NCBI GenBank assembly: GCA_950106755.1
Contig: OX467091.1
Coordinates: forward strand, 13,905,538-13,969,537
Direction of reading: 5' to 3'
DNA length: 64,000 nucleotides
Source: Climacium dendroides
Lineage: Eukaryota; Streptophyta; Bryopsida; Hypnales; Climaciaceae
In this document: positions 12,146 through 25,808 of the stretch, piece by piece
Layout: every line of letters starts with the position of its first letter
How positions within the stretch are numbered: position 1 is the first letter of the stretch
Position numbers and translations under genes: made by a program
The notes under the pieces: model-generated
The model's input: only the letters and a program-made list of their open reading frames with translations
What the model was told of the DNA's origin: nothing
Database searches by the model: none

Positions 12146-13267
12146 ATATGCATTGTCGGTAATGAAGGAATATTGGGATTTTTGACTTGTGGTCTTCAGT
12201 TTCCACAGTACAACAAGTCAACGTATTTCTTGAGAAATGTGGAACCGCGAATCAGTGAGTGAGTGACTGAGTGAAGTTTCCTATTTCCAGCCCATTATGA
12301 TTTCCAAATTTTTTATAGATACGGTTTGCATAACTCTACAAGGGCCTGAAAGCCCTTTCCGGTCGTACACTATAGTATAGTATGAATATTATGTATGGTA
12401 TTTGACCACAAAAATATTGATCAAATATTGTTTAGTACAAAGTAAATTAATGATCGTGGTAGTATGTAAATTAAAGTATGTTCGTACTTGGTGTTAGAGA
12501 AGGTGTTATTGAGGGTCTTAGGAATGGATTTAGACCTACTTTTGGACCAGATTCACATTCCAAACAACACCTCTAACATCAAGTGCAAACATGCCTTTAG
12601 AATGTACGACAATTCATATAGTAAAGCACAATTAAAGAGTTATAAGGCTAAATACGGGTCATATAGAGGGACCCCAAGGGCATTTGAAGGGTCTTGTTGC
12701 AAGGTACTAAACCCATCTTATGAAGTGGGTCTAATGGGAGAAAACGCAAGAAGTTTTTATTTTTTACACTTGGAAAAATTTACAAATTTGGAATTCATTT
12801 TTGCAATCGAAGATCCCAAATTAGCTAGGAGAGGTCTAGAATATATCCTAAGCACGGAACAAAATAGGAACCAAATTCTACTTTTATCTCGGAGAACCTA
12901 TGTTTTCAACTTGTTGGTTCTACTTTATGGGATGGATTTAGTGTCTTGCTATCTTCTTCGGGAATACAATATCATTTGTGAAGGTTTGATTCGACACTTA
13001 GGTGTGGAAATTGAATTGTCCACATTAGATTCTTAGGGGTCCACATCATATCAAACCATTCACAACATGACATGTGACAATTTATTTATTTTACAAAAAT
13101 GACCTAATTTATGTCAAATTTGAACTTCATGTAAGGTAATATGCATCTAAGACAAATACATTTTTAATATTAATACATTTTTTATGCCAGTGGCCATTAT
13201 ATATATCAAGGATTCAAGGATTTAAGGATAAGTTATTTGTGCTTGAGTCATAAAGCAATGTAATGAT
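12146..13267. other. Repeat-like DNA with an unassigned 182-codon frame
   Basis: An open frame at 12488-13036 (+) contains no motif I recognise. Its 12770-12850 part is the nucleotide repeat also found at 124-200 and 1257-1335, so the frame is more likely fortuitous within a dispersed repeat than a gene. Confidence 0.4.
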
Positions 13268-13310
13268 GGGGAATTTCATTAAAATGGTGATTATTCCGTG
13301 AAAATGGCAC
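13268..13310 (+). mobile_element. Solitary end of the GGGGAATTTCATTAAAATGG MITE
   Basis: The bases match the terminal repeat of the complete element at 63289-63598, including a downstream AAAATGGCAC block. No second terminus is found nearby, so this is a fragment. Confidence 0.65.
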
Positions 13311-14345
13311 AAAGGGGGATTTCAAAATGGAAGAAATTCATAGAAAGATGGCACAGGGTGAAGAAACATGGGAGTTGCGTTGTAATTTGGTCTAATGGCG
13401 CAAAGAATGCGCAATTCGGAGTTGTGAGCTAAAAGTTATGGCCGTTCAAAATTGACTAGGTCCTAGTGCCACCGAGACACTTGAGGGCTAGGTGTGAGGG
13501 GTTCTTAATGAATCCCATAAGAAAGTATGGCATTTATCATATCATTGGAAAGCTATGAATACAAGGAGCCTAGAATGACAAGCATTATAAGGTTCTAAGG
13601 CATGAGTCAAAAGTTATGGCCAAAAGTAGAAATGTGGTGAAGGCGTGACGCTTCCCTCGGTGAATCCGAATCTTTGGAGGGCCATAACTTTGCGAGAACT
13701 TGTCTAAATGAGACAAACAAGCAGTGCATTAGCATCTACTCGTTGCGTAAATGTCTTAAATGGGCTCGCATGTTGGATTTGGAATTTTGAGCTCAAAATT
13801 ATGCCGGTTGAAAGTTCAGGAGTCCAAACGGTGATGTAACTTGATGATTTGAGTTGGAATTGGATGGTCTTTCACAGCCCAAGGTTATCCAAGGACTCCC
13901 TTTGACTTAGGACGGGGGGATCTATTGAATACCATAGAGAGTACTATAGGAGGGGTTGGTCTTCCACCTCTCTCCCTCTTAGAGCCTTGATGAGTCCTGG
14001 ACTTCCGGTAACTCATGGTTGGTGGTGGTGACTTCACCATTATTTTAAGGCACCATGGGACACTTGTGTATGTCTTGTGGCATCGGTTGGGTGGAGTCCC
14101 ATGCCTTGCTAGGCCTCCTTGGATGTGTCACGAGTTCTGAGTGTTGGTTACCTTTAGTAGATGAGTAACAAATGCAAAAAGGGCTAGTACGGTGACTAGG
14201 ACTCGGCAGAATGAGTTGGAAATGCAGATTAACACTGTGTGCTTGGCATGTGCAGTGTTTGGCAATTTGTGACCAAGTGATGCTGTAAGCGGGTTGTGGT
14301 GAACCTAATGAGCTGTTGGAAGTTGTAAAGTGTCATTTGGGTCAC
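13311..14345. repeat. GC-richer dispersed-repeat tract, possibly an LTR fragment
   Basis: Base composition rises compared with both sides. The phrase AAAAGTTATGGCC or its complement recurs several times (about 13430, 13610 and 13677), a pattern often seen in plant LTR and other retroelement DNA. No reverse transcriptase, integrase or gag motif is seen, and no direct terminal repeats were found. Assignment is tentative. Confidence 0.3.
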
Positions 14346-15011
14346 GACACCTCTTCTAACTTTATCACTCACAACTCATTCATTAAAACTTTAAATCAAA
14401 TGAGTGATAACTTTATAGAAAGCTAATAGCATTTACTACACTCCCTCAAATTTTTATTGCAAACAAAAGATCTATCCGTCTTTTATGGTCAATCGAAGTT
14501 TTAGTCCCTTTTCATAGGAGATAACAAACCTTCATTCACTCAAACAAACACAACTTTTGAATACTAATTTCAAATCAAGTAAGTGTGATCAATTTAAAAA
14601 CAAGACACCATGATATACAATTCCTCCAAATTTCATTCCAAAATTCTTCGTACACAATACATAATGGGCCCTCAAATATTTGAATTTTTTTAAAACTACA
14701 ACAAAAGAGAAGATGAATAGTATTCACTTTTTTTTCTACCTTATCAATAACTCTCCACCATAAAAGCAAGTAAACATCAATCCTTAACTTGCTCCTAAAG
14801 CTAAATTACAATTATTAACCTTCATATTTGGTCCTACAATTGTTTCTTTATCTTTAACTTAGAAGGAAAATCACTTCAAAGTCCATCTAGAAGGCAAACT
14901 ACTTCCATCCTTTCCTTTCACAACTATAACCATACGAAATAAATTCTATAAAATACTTCAAATATAGATATAAGTATTAACATCAAACCAATGTTTATTA
15001 GAGGTAAAAGA
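14346..15011. other. AT-rich spacer
   Basis: No recognisable gene or element. Confidence 0.4.
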
Positions 15012-15725
15012 CTAGAGTTTCAAGACAATCTTCACTCCATTTGCAAAATCTTGAGAATACGTTTGGCGGTTACAACGACATATTTGGCACGATCCGCCTT
15101 TGTTAAGGGATTGACTAACCCTTTTTAACCATCGTTGGTGACCGCGACTCTCTTTAATTGACCTGATTATACAATAGTATTGGTTGTTGTTTAGACCCTC
15201 AAAACACCCTTCAAATGTCACTTCACAGCTACCGAGTTCAATACATTCAACTTGCAACAAAATTACCAACGCACAAGCATTCTGCTAAAGGTTTCCGTAT
15301 CATTGTTGCTTTATACGAGGCTTCTTTGGCAGTCGAGAAGGCCTAACTTCATCTCGTAGATGCTCAAATGGCGATGCAAAATCCCATGGCGAAAACAATT
15401 TATCCAGCAGTTGCAACAATGAAAGCTCAAATTCAGCCTTCAGTTGAGGTTTTTCATTTTGAGACTCAGAAAAACCCCTCCAATTCGATATTCTAAATCT
15501 AAAGTGAAAAAATAAACAAAAATATTTCAACTTGATGCAGCTCTCATCTAGATCCTTCTTCTTATATAGGTGACTTATACCTCCATGAGAAGGCGTCACC
15601 TTGAAGCTACATGTATAACATATAATACGTATTTTATAATATGTATATATGTACATCATGACATTGGAAACCTCGTAATTGTATTTGAGCCTTCTCAAGC
15701 CTCCTCTAATACTGTAGCTAGTCAT
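15012..15725 (-). CDS. Possible exons of an unrecognised gene
   Basis: Two minus-strand frames have codon usage more protein-like than their surroundings. The upstream one (coding part roughly 15300-15490) ends with a charged tail reading PSRLPKKPRIKQQ after an LLQLLDKLFSPWDF segment. The downstream one (15012-15269) contains a Cys pair in GGSCQICRCNRQTY and ends NGVKIVLKL. They may be consecutive 3' exons, a pseudogene fragment, or chance. I recognise no family and could not assign splice sites, so function is unknown. Confidence 0.25.
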
Positions 15726-15782
15726 TGTTGTCCCAAGTTAGCAAGACAAAATTTAGGATTCATGTACTCAAATAATATTTGA

Positions 15783-18238
15783 GTTACATCTTTCATAATA
15801 ATTGTATTTGACTGTATCATGCATTTTTAGAGTGCAGCGACTCTTGTGTACTCCATGCCGCCTTACCGAACAGGAAAAACCTACAAAATAGATGGAATAT
15901 ATTATCTAGATTGTAGCATTGAAAGAAGTGTGCCTAGAAGAGTGCTATCCAACTACTTTTTAAGTTAAAATTTGCAGAAGGTAGCAGCTATCTCAATGAG
16001 ATTTTTATGTGTCAAAATGACTCATTTTTTGGCAAAAAGAATCCCATGTTTAACATACTCCTCCACACCCTTGTTAATTTGTTGTGAAGTCATATTCTAT
16101 TGAACACAATTAAAGTGATCCTCTCCTTTGTCCTTTGATGCATTAACCAAACATACCTATATAAATATGGAGACTAGTGTTCCATAGTATTTTGTTGAAG
16201 ATATGGTGACCAATGGGGGCAACTCTTGGTTTATTTCAACCAAAGTATGTTTTGATCAGTTTGCTGATCATAGCAATAGAGGCAATCATAATCCAGCAAA
16301 CCATCTGTAAATGGAGCCTCATCATAGTTCCACCTCTTTTGATAGCATAGAGGCCAGAAGCACATTCTTTCTCGAGGAAAATTTTCATTGTTTTCAAATA
16401 ATCAAGGGAGATGTTTGAACTGCAAATAGAAATTGTTACACTTAGATCCAATAGCTTGAACTTTGGTTGCTTTTGTTTTGTGGAAGGTTTTGAGGTGGTA
16501 GTGTTTATTACAAAAAGAACTTTTGGGGGCCTAGTTCTCTTTATAGTTCTAGAACCTACTCTAGAAACTCCATCATCTTTCTGTGATGCAAGAGGATTTC
16601 TCTTGGTAGATTTTGTCTTTTTTCCCGTCCTCGTACCTTGTGTAGTAAGAAGAGCAGTGGAAGGAAGAACAACACTGATAGCAAGAGGAACAATGACAAC
16701 AGGAGCATCACCGATAGTAGTAGGAACAACACCAACAGCAAGAGCAGGAAGGGTCTCTATTTACAATTGCCAACCTAAACAGGCAACAACTTTAAAAGCT
16801 TGTGACATAGAAAGTCCTATGTTTGAGGAGTGAAAGCGATAACAAAATATACAAAATCAAGAGATAGTAAGTGGCGTCTTTTTTTATTCCAATTGTGTGC
16901 ATTTCTAAATAGGCCATTTTTGAATCTCTAAATTCATAATCTTGTGTGATATCTCCTACATTTCCTTTACTTTCTAACAGATGCTGTGAGCAACAAACTC
17001 CTGAATCAAAGCTTCTAATTATGGATCTTTAAACCCTAAACCCACAATCACTACAAGCAATTACAAGATAGGATAATATCCTACTTGATTGAATTAGGAC
17101 AAATTAGGGCAACAAGTGCAAATTTGGAGCATGTCTCACTCACATACACTTGCCATTCATCCCAAAACAAATGGAGAGGGATCAATTCCACAATAAGTGA
17201 GTGAGCTTCTCCTTGGGTAGAACCTTGAATAAACCCTAAAATCTCTAGCGATTCCACAATTACCAACCACAAGTCCACGACGCACTTAAGCTCGAAGCGC
17301 TCCTCTGGCTCAAAAATACTAGCACTCTTTTCAACTTTGACTCCAACACAATGCCATATTGAAACTCTCACACCCAACGCCACATTCAAACCCTAGTAAA
17401 TGGACGGTTACGGATGGATTCTAGATGATCGATGGTCATCAATTTTTTTTCCAATCAATGGTAGAGGCAAGAGAGGAGTTCTTTTTAAAAAACCATGACA
17501 ACTTCTGTTTTTAGGGCTAAGGGGAGGGACATACAATAATTGCAAACAATACTACTAAAAAAAGAACTTGTTTTAAATTTTAATTTGTTTAGATTGACAA
17601 TAGGAGAGGTGCTTATTTGTTTTATTTTCCACTAATCAACAGTGGGGGATTTTTCAGGAGGAGAGGAGGCCAAACCATGTAATCTTGTAATCACAATAGA
17701 TAGTACTATTAGTAACATTAAAGTTTGAAAATATTTGACTTTATGTATTTTATAATACGTGTTTGTATAGAAGTTCATATATTTAACAATGATTGATGAA
17801 GATGTGATATTTATACATTATTTTGTATTATATAAAACCATGTAAAAGAAATTGCAATCTAATAAGTTTTATTGAAGAATGATGTGGTGTGTATCCTCTT
17901 TGGATTCCAAATGCATTCAATTTAAGGACTGAAATTGTCCCCCAAGTGCTTGAATTAGGACAAAACAATCAATATTTATTGGGGGTGAATAATGTCCTAG
18001 CAACATTTGAGGTTTTTTAACCTTTAGAGCCCTAAGTTTCTACTTTGAATTACAAGGATACAACCAAAATCCCAATTGGAAGGAAAGAGGCTAATTCTAT
18101 ATCAATAGAATATAAATTTGATACATAATTTGATACATAATTTCCAATCATAGAAAGTTTGATGAATTTTAATCATCCCTCAAAAATAAACAATTAGATA
18201 AGAATTTGAATACAATTTAGAAAACAAATGGCATATAG
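15783..18238. other. Mixed spacer with short unassigned frames
   Basis: Frames at 16411-16833 (+) and 17081-17389 (-) lack recognisable motifs. The 16650-16750 part is an AGAACAACA-type low-complexity tract. A short interstitial AAACCCTAAACCC occurs near 17032 and is too short to be a telomeric array. Confidence 0.35.
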
Positions 18239-18541
18239 TCATTAGATGAGTTTTCAGCCCTCTGGAGGGCTCTGAGTTCCTAGCAATTCCCAAATTGCAA
18301 GAACTGCCCTACAGAGGGCTGTGACAACTCATTGACGTGGCCAAGAGACTGCCATGTCTGAAAAAAAATTCAAAATTTCAAAAAAAATGAATTTTTTTCA
18401 ACTCTTTTTTTCATTTCAAAAATGTAATTTTTTTTTTAAAATTGGGGGGGAACAGTTGTTCACCAGAATCTGCGGGGGATCAATGTCGGGAACGGGCTTG
18501 AAACGGCCCTCCCAGACCCCCATAAATCATCTAATACAAGA
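18239..18541. mobile_element. Possible MITE with ATTAGATGA ends
   Basis: The left end CATTAGATGAGTTTTCAGC and a GGAGGG block correspond, in inverted orientation, to the right end (GGGAGGG block and ATCATCTAATA). A CAGCCCTCTG / CAGAGGGCTG inverted pair lies inside the left third. No clear target duplication was found. Confidence 0.35.
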
Positions 18542-21500
18542 AGAATGAAAATTAAGGGCAACATATTACTATGTAGTACTTATAGGATACTTCAATTCTA
18601 TTAAATTACTATTTGCAAGACCAAGAAGTGCTTGTATTTAACTTTGACAAAGGTCTTAAATAAAACTAATTGTTGGTGTATTTCCTATGATTGTAATGAA
18701 TCAATGGATGTTTAGTTTATGTCAATAGTAAGTAAATGCAAATCATTGTTATGCAAAAATGAAGGGAACATGAATTTTTCAAAAGCTATCTATTGATTCT
18801 CTTCCTCTTCATTGATGCAATGAAGGACCTCACATTAAACCACTAAACATAAGTGTCTCCTAAATTAAATAAATTATGCTTTCAAATATTTACATTGTTT
18901 TATAAAATAACATAAAAATATGATCAATATATGAAAATAGTAATTTTTTTTAAAACTAAAAATTGGCATTTTACATATATTTTTAGTGATAATTCAATGC
19001 TATGACTCAAATAAAATTATTTTGTTCTTAATTTGAAAAAATTGTGAGGCACAATGAGTGCTTGTAAATTGGCAAAAGAGATTTTGTCATCAATGTACAT
19101 GATTAAATTAAAAATAAGATATAGAGAGGACTTCTACTTAAAAATTGATCAAATCTAGAAAGACAGAAGAGGCTTTTTTTAGCACAATCCTTTAGATAGT
19201 TTTAAAGAAAATTTTTAAAATTGAACTTGAGTACTTGTTATAAAATATCATTAAATCTATTTTAACAAATCAATTTATCAAAAAATAAAAAATAAAAAAA
19301 TATCTTGTTTTAATTGAATAATCATTACACATAAAAATGTCACTAAAATAAAAAGATAATAACATTCAAATATTGTTTGATTAAAAATAAAAAAAATAAA
19401 AAATAAAAAAAAATTTAAAATATATATATATATATATATATAAGAAATTTTATAAAATATACTATTATAAGAAATTTTCAAGTGAAACTCTCATCATTAT
19501 AAAGTGACTTATTATAAGATACTCTTAAATATGCGTGTATAATTAGCTTGATTTCATAAAAAATAAAAAAATAAAATTTTGAAATAAAATTATAATAAAT
19601 TTATAATAATTTTTTTTTAATTTTTCTAAACAATTCAAAATTGAATTTACTATGCTAGTAGTTTTGAAAATTCATTACATCATCTAACCTAATTACAATT
19701 ATAGACCTTTCTTACCTTTTTAAAAATAATGTACAATGTTACAAATAGAAAATAATACCAACTTCTCTAATGCACTTCTACTTCCTAAATTATTGTAAAT
19801 GAATCTTTTCTACACTAAATGATGTAACTACATTTACCACATTGACAAGTAACTATATGTTTATTAAACCAAGGTCTACAAAATTTCAATATGGATGCCA
19901 ACTCAATATGGTGATTCTTTGGGAGGTGTTTTTGGCTTAGTTTCTTTTTCTTTTTCTTCTATGATTTCTTCATAAGTTTTCTTTGTATATCCTTCATATT
20001 TTATTTTTTCGTCATCTTGGAAAAATGCACCTAATACATATTAAATAGAAAAGTCTCAACATCAACACTTCAAAAGCCTATACAAATAAATTTATTTTTT
20101 AATAAAAAAATCTTATTTATTGTATAACTAGATTTTTTTTAGTTAAAATGAAAAATCAAAATGAAAGAATTTCTTTTCATGATTTTTTTTCAAATAAAAA
20201 TTTCCTCAATGAAAACAATTTAGTTGGTTTATACAATTGATGTAAATTTGATTTCTAAAATTACATATCATAGTATGTAATAACAAGTAAATGATAAAAA
20301 GAACTCCATATATTAGCGTTGCCTTTTAATGAAATGAAGATGATTTTATTAAATATCATAACACTTCTAGGTACATTAGACCTTTATATGGTAGTTTTTT
20401 AAATATTTTTTACTAATTTGTGTATCATTAATTATAATATATATTGTTCTTTTGACTTTTTTGTGTTTTCTCTTAAAATTATCTCTTATATAATTGTAAT
20501 GTTTCAAATTGGTTACTTTTGTATTTATAGGATTTGAAAATAAACTCTTTATAAAATTTCAAAGGAGCCTTCTTAGAAATAAGAAATTATATCCTTTAGT
20601 TTTAGAAAATATAATAGTAAGTTTTGAAAATTCCTAAAAAATATTAGTTTTTCTAAGTAGGCTTAGACACTAAAAATATTCTATAGATTCATTTATCTTT
20701 TGTATCCTTCCTTAGTGAAAATTTTAATAATATTTTCTAAAAGTGTATTCAAATTTTTTAATTTAATTTCAAATTATAACAACAAAATAATACAAGGATG
20801 GAAACATACTTGAAATAGGAGGTATTGGCTCCTCTTCTGTAGCCTTTGCTTTTGCTTCTTTTGCTTGTTTTTGAACTTGCTCTTGCAAATCCTTCAAATC
20901 CTCCATCTTTTTGTTAAGTAGCTGTTCCATCCTCAATTACAGTGTCAATATTGCCATGAACTTAAACTACAAGAATCTAATGGTGAGAAAAATAACTCCA
21001 AGTCTTGCATTTTAAAAAGGTTTACTTTATTTTTTATTTTTTTATAAATTTAAATAATAAAAATCTTAAATAATAAAAATTCACATCAAACTTTAAAAAA
21101 GATACTTCATAGACAACCCACACTTATCACAATAATCAACAATGGTCAAATTTTAAACCTTAGCTCCTAAACCCTTTGAAATTCTTATTCTAAATGATTA
21201 ACAAAGTTCTTTATGACAACATTTTGTCCACATAACTTGTATTAATCCCAAATAATATTTAAATTTTCAAAAACACAACTTTTATTTGTGACCAATTGAA
21301 GTACATCATATTATATTATTCAACATTATAAGCAACAATTTAAAAGAGGATTTAAGCTTTGACCCTTTAATACTCAACAAGGTAGATGACAAATGTAGTG
21401 AAAAACACACTTCAACCAATTAATATTCTTTGACGAAGTTACAAGAAATATCATCTAAAAAATGTTAATGAACATGTACATTCCATTTTTAGACCAAACA

Positions 21501-22563
21501 TTGAATTTAGTGTACTTCAATTGCAAACTCTCAAAATTGAACAATGAATGTAGGCTAAAAACTCAATGCTTGGTGAATGGAATGTCTATGCTATCAATGA
21601 AATAAATTAAAAAATGATTAAAAAAATATAGAGATATTTAACCTTGCAAGGATGTTGATCCATTGGCCCAAAAGTGGCCAACAAATGACTTTAAAGATTA
21701 CCATAGAAATGAAGAATGCACCTATTGGTTAAAAAATAAGTAAAATTTCAATAAGTAATCTTACTATAGTTGCGAACAACAAGATCCATTCTTTATTGAG
21801 AAACTTCCCACACAATCAATACTTTACCAAATTTTACGACTAACTATGTATTTTGAAAGCTATGTAGTTAAAAATATGTATTCAATTTTGAGATGCATTA
21901 AACGAAGAGAAGTCATAGTAAATAAAAAATTTAGAAATAATAAATGAAAATCATGGTTAGAAGGCTCCACAAGTTAAAAGTTGTTTTAAATCAACCACCA
22001 ATCTACCGCCAATTTAATACTAATCCATTCTTAATCTACAAGATGCTCCCTTGATTTGAGGCACTTTTAAGTTCTAAAAAGAGAACTTATAGTAGTTTAT
22101 AGCTACAACAATGTTGATGGATGTTGATGAAGATGACACATGCCTTGGAAATTATAGGTGCATAATTATTCTTGATAGGGGATGAAACGATGGTAGGGCA
22201 ATTGTCTACACCTCAGATTTTACTGCAATTTTTCCCTCTTTCTTAGCTTTCAAAATACATAGTTTCAAATTTGGTGTAGAATTGACTCAATGGAGAAGGT
22301 CCAAGCGAGGAATGGATTTCTTTAGGCTAAGCAAACAAGTTATGCTTCATCACCTGGTTTGGGATTCCCTTACCGTGAGCAATAAGATGAGTCTGTTTTC
22401 CAAGGTGAACATCGTTTCCAATTGTTCCGTGAATCCCCTTTCGGCCTGCGAGAATCGACGAAAGCCACAGAAACTCGATCTGTTAGGAAGTTAGGTTGAA
22501 GGATTTGCAACACTTGCTGTTTCTTTTTTGATCAATTCAAGAAGATCGCAGAAATTTGAAGGT
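18542..22563. other. AT-rich spacer
   Basis: No gene found. The stretch includes a pure TA microsatellite at 19421-19442 and A/T-run-rich DNA at 19260-19640. The last 300 bases lie immediately 3' of the eight-exon gene and may hold its 3' UTR. Confidence 0.4.
19421..19442. repeat. TA dinucleotide microsatellite
   Basis: Eleven uninterrupted TA units within an AAATAAAAA-rich tract. Confidence 0.95.
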
Positions 22564-25266
22564 TTAGGTCATTAGACTAAGTGAAGTTATTACCAGTCCC
22601 TCACTGCCGGTGTGAAGCTTGTCCACAAGCTTCTTCGTGCCTTCGACGATGAGCATGAGCGGGTAGGAGTTTTCCCGACTCTTGAGATCCGAGACTCGGC
22701 GGATGGTGTTCTTGGTATTGTCAGCCAGAGAGAATACTTCACTGATGGGCAAGGACTCTTTTCTTTGGTAAGCCTGCAGATTTTTTAAATCTTTCGTATG
22801 TGATTCCTAGGTTTGAACGGAGGTTTTTAGCGATGGCTACACTGTTTATTTCAAGCATTGCAAGACGCACTTATTGTACTGTTTATATTGCATTGCTTAA
22901 CTAGAATACATTTTGTTTTTTCTTGTTTTAATGACTAGTGTGAAGAAAGAAGTGTCATCTGTGGCCCGAAGTCATCAGAAATTTGAAATTAAGTTCATTT
23001 CGGTTGAACTTCTTGATGTAAGACAAATAGTGCGTCTCGCGGTAATTGATGTAATTGGTGTACGTAGGAAACAGAGGTTATTGCCTTATTGGAGTGTATA
23101 GATTGAACGTTCTTTTCTGCCGGTTTGGTATTAAGCAACAGTGCGGCTGTTCGGCTATGGTTGTGTTTGTTATTGTTAAGAGGATTTAAGATTTGTCACC
23201 TTCGGAATTTCTGCCGTGTTCTTTAGCTGCGCAAGACTTATTTGGAGATCCTTTTTCACTTGTTCTAGATAAACAACTTGCTTCTGTTGGAACAAGTACT
23301 GACTGTACATGCTTCGCATACTGTCCACGTTCATCACCATTTTGATCTTCCGGATTGCCCTGAGTATCTTCTTTTGCAATTCAGGGCCTATTAACTGCCG
23401 TTGGCCAGCAAACCATAATGCAATCAACTGCAGGGCAAAGACTATCCTGCATTAGTTCCACGTCTTGTTTTCAAGATTGATGAACAGAATCTTGTACGAG
23501 CTATGTGGACATGGATGCAAAACAGAGAGTGTTAAGCCTCACCTACATCTTCGAGCTCCTTCTTTGCTTGCAAGCGTGACTTGTTGGCATCGAACACAAC
23601 CATTCGAAGTTGCATGATCTGATGCATCTTCATGTCTATGACATTTGTCAAGCTATCGAGCTGCCATTTGCAAAAATTGGATTCTTAGGTCATGGGATGG
23701 AATTGCAAAACCCAGCCCTGACAAGTTGTGGCCAAATCCATTGTGAATGCAGACAATGGCTGGACCGAGTGAGTGGCAATGGCCGTGGTACCTGGCCGCT
23801 GAATATCGCTTTCTCCTCTCGCATGGGCTTCAACAAGTTTTCGAAATGTGCTTCCACAACTTGAGTGTCCTTGGTCCTGGCAAAGGTGGCCACAAGCCTG
23901 GCATCCAGAAGGCGAATCTTCTCCATGATAGGCGTGTTGGGATCCAGGACGTCAGCGCAATCAAGCTCTGCGGCCCTGGTTTCGGTGATTTGCTTTTGCA
24001 GCTGGAATGGGATACAAACAACGTTAGCAGTTTTCAATCGCATGTATGCCATCCAAGTATATGCCCGGGAATTTTATTGTGCATCCTTGTCTTCTAAAGC
24101 CAACAAGTTTATATTGTCACTGTTGGCTGTATCATTGATCCTGCTTGCCTGTAATTGCAGAGCAATTGATTTGGCCCTTTCCCCATCAAACTCTAATCGT
24201 AGAATTGCAGCTTGTTTACGCACGCCGTCTAGACCTGCTGCTTCCTTGCGAGAGGCCAACTCTTTCGCTTGCAGCAGCTGGAGTGCTGAATGTAGCAACA
24301 TGTTAGTAGTCCGTGCTGCCCTGATCAACATGCGGTTTCGTCGGAGCTTTATTTGAGATGCCTCCCAGTAGGCTCTCCCAACGATGCCTGCAAAAGGAAA
24401 CGAAACATGCCCGCCATTTGAGTATGCCAACAAGTGTCTTTACCATTGATGTGGTGATCACTCTCTTTGGACATACCTTTAATTTGACAAGAACGTTCTG
24501 CATTCCTTGGTAATTCTGTTGCGACATTTGTAGTAGAGGCTGCGACATGCTAACCTAGTTTCTCATTTTTCATGTGCTTATCCCGTAGACAGATGTGGAC
24601 TTTTAACCAGGTCTTTGAAGTGAAGAACCATTTGTCTCCTAGAGGATACGCCCCAAGGTTCCCATGCCCCAAATTTTGCAGCGAGGAAGATTACCAAGTT
24701 TGTTGACTTTGAACTCGAGCTCAATGCACCTCTCCTTCATGAGGTTGTTTCTCTTCGCTTCTAACGCCATCTTTGCAAAAGCTTCAACAATCAAGCTGGA
24801 TATAAAGGTTGTCTTCCTCAACGGATCAGGAGAAGAACGGTATTGCCTACTTAATTGGGTTCTTTGTGTTTGAATCCCTTTCCGTATGCTTCAAAGATGT
24901 CTAAAAGCAGGGTGCGGCTCATGTGTCTGCTCTGGACCTGTTACTAATCTCAACACCTACCACGTGACCTAATCCTAAAATACATGAGGCCTGGAGATAA
25001 TGAGTAACTGACGTGATTTTTGGTGCACTTCTGAAAATTAAATGTGAAGCGATGTATCCAAGTACACACCCAGATTCAAGCAGCCAAATGCAGGAGTTCT
25101 CAAATGCTGTATCATGAGGATGGGAGATAATGCAATGCATTTCATCAGGGTATGCGACCCCAGCCTGCATGAAATCATATGTGCTCAAGAATGAAGAAGG
25201 ATCTGCCTGAAAATCTGCCCTTGCCGAGCTGAGATCCGAGTAGCGGCCGTTGCAGTTGGAGCTCAT
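22564..25266 (-). CDS. Eight-exon gene, helical/coiled-coil-like protein of unknown function
   Basis: I assembled eight minus-strand exons: 25266-25070, 24846-24695, 24539-24477, 24387-24149, 24001-23792, 23660-23547, 23427-23200 and 22773-22564. They total 1413 bp, 470 residues plus stop, and every junction keeps the frame. Introns are short and begin GT except the one after 24149, which begins GC (ACAG|GCAAGC); all end AG. The start is ATG at 25266; another ATG 10 nt upstream is out of frame. After a short N-terminal segment (VAYPDEMHCIISHPHD, ENSCIWLLES) the protein is rich in Ala, Glu, Lys, Gln and Leu, with stretches such as KELASRKEAAGLD and VKKDLQISLAQLKN that look like long helices or coiled coils. 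I see no signal peptide, membrane span or catalytic motif and do not recognise the family. Its layout recalls structural subunits of cytoskeletal or centromere assemblies, but that is only a guess. The exon structure, not the function, is well supported. Confidence 0.8.
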
Positions 25267-25279
25267 CAGTAGTCATCAC

Positions 25280-25808
25280 ACTTCCAATCCGGTCTTGAGA
25301 CGCTTGACTACATTCTCAACGGCTTTCATAATCAGGAATGAAAGGGTTTAACCGTGGAAGGACGCGGGCCCATGACCAAGGTAGGCATTAAAATTTGATT
25401 CTTGGACCAGTAGGTGCATTCTTTGTTTATCCAATTAACAATGAAGTCATTCATTAAACCTTTTAGGTATGCAAGGTCTTTAGTGTTTGAATTTTTGCTA
25501 TATTTGCTTATATCTTTATAAACATATAATATTTACCCTGATTTCATCAAAGTCATCATACAAAAAGTGTGGTTTTAAAAAAGTCACACATTGGTTTGGC
25601 TGAATGAGAAGTTTTGTAGTAAAAAAAGTTATTGGAGTCTCTTTGTTTATTGTCCCAAATGGGGATGTTGGATCACTAAGGGGTTATTGAAATGTACAAA
25701 AAATATGACAAAGCTTACATAGTGGATTAGACCATTGTCTTTCACAAAAATGTCAAATTGAAGTTTCATATGTTATTTTGTTGCATTGAAAGCTTGTAGA
25801 ATATCTTT
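25280..25808. other. Upstream region of the eight-exon gene, then AT-rich spacer
   Basis: The first 100 bases are GC-richer and probably hold the 5' UTR and promoter of the minus-strand gene. No clear TATA box could be chosen. The rest is AT-rich. Confidence 0.35.

Noticed and set aside
12488..13036. 182-codon open frame
   Set aside because: No motif is recognisable, and part of it is a dispersed nucleotide repeat also found at 124-200 and 1257-1335, so it is probably not a gene.
17028..17044. Telomere-like AAACCCTAAACCC
   Set aside because: Only about two units, which can occur by chance in AT-rich plant DNA.
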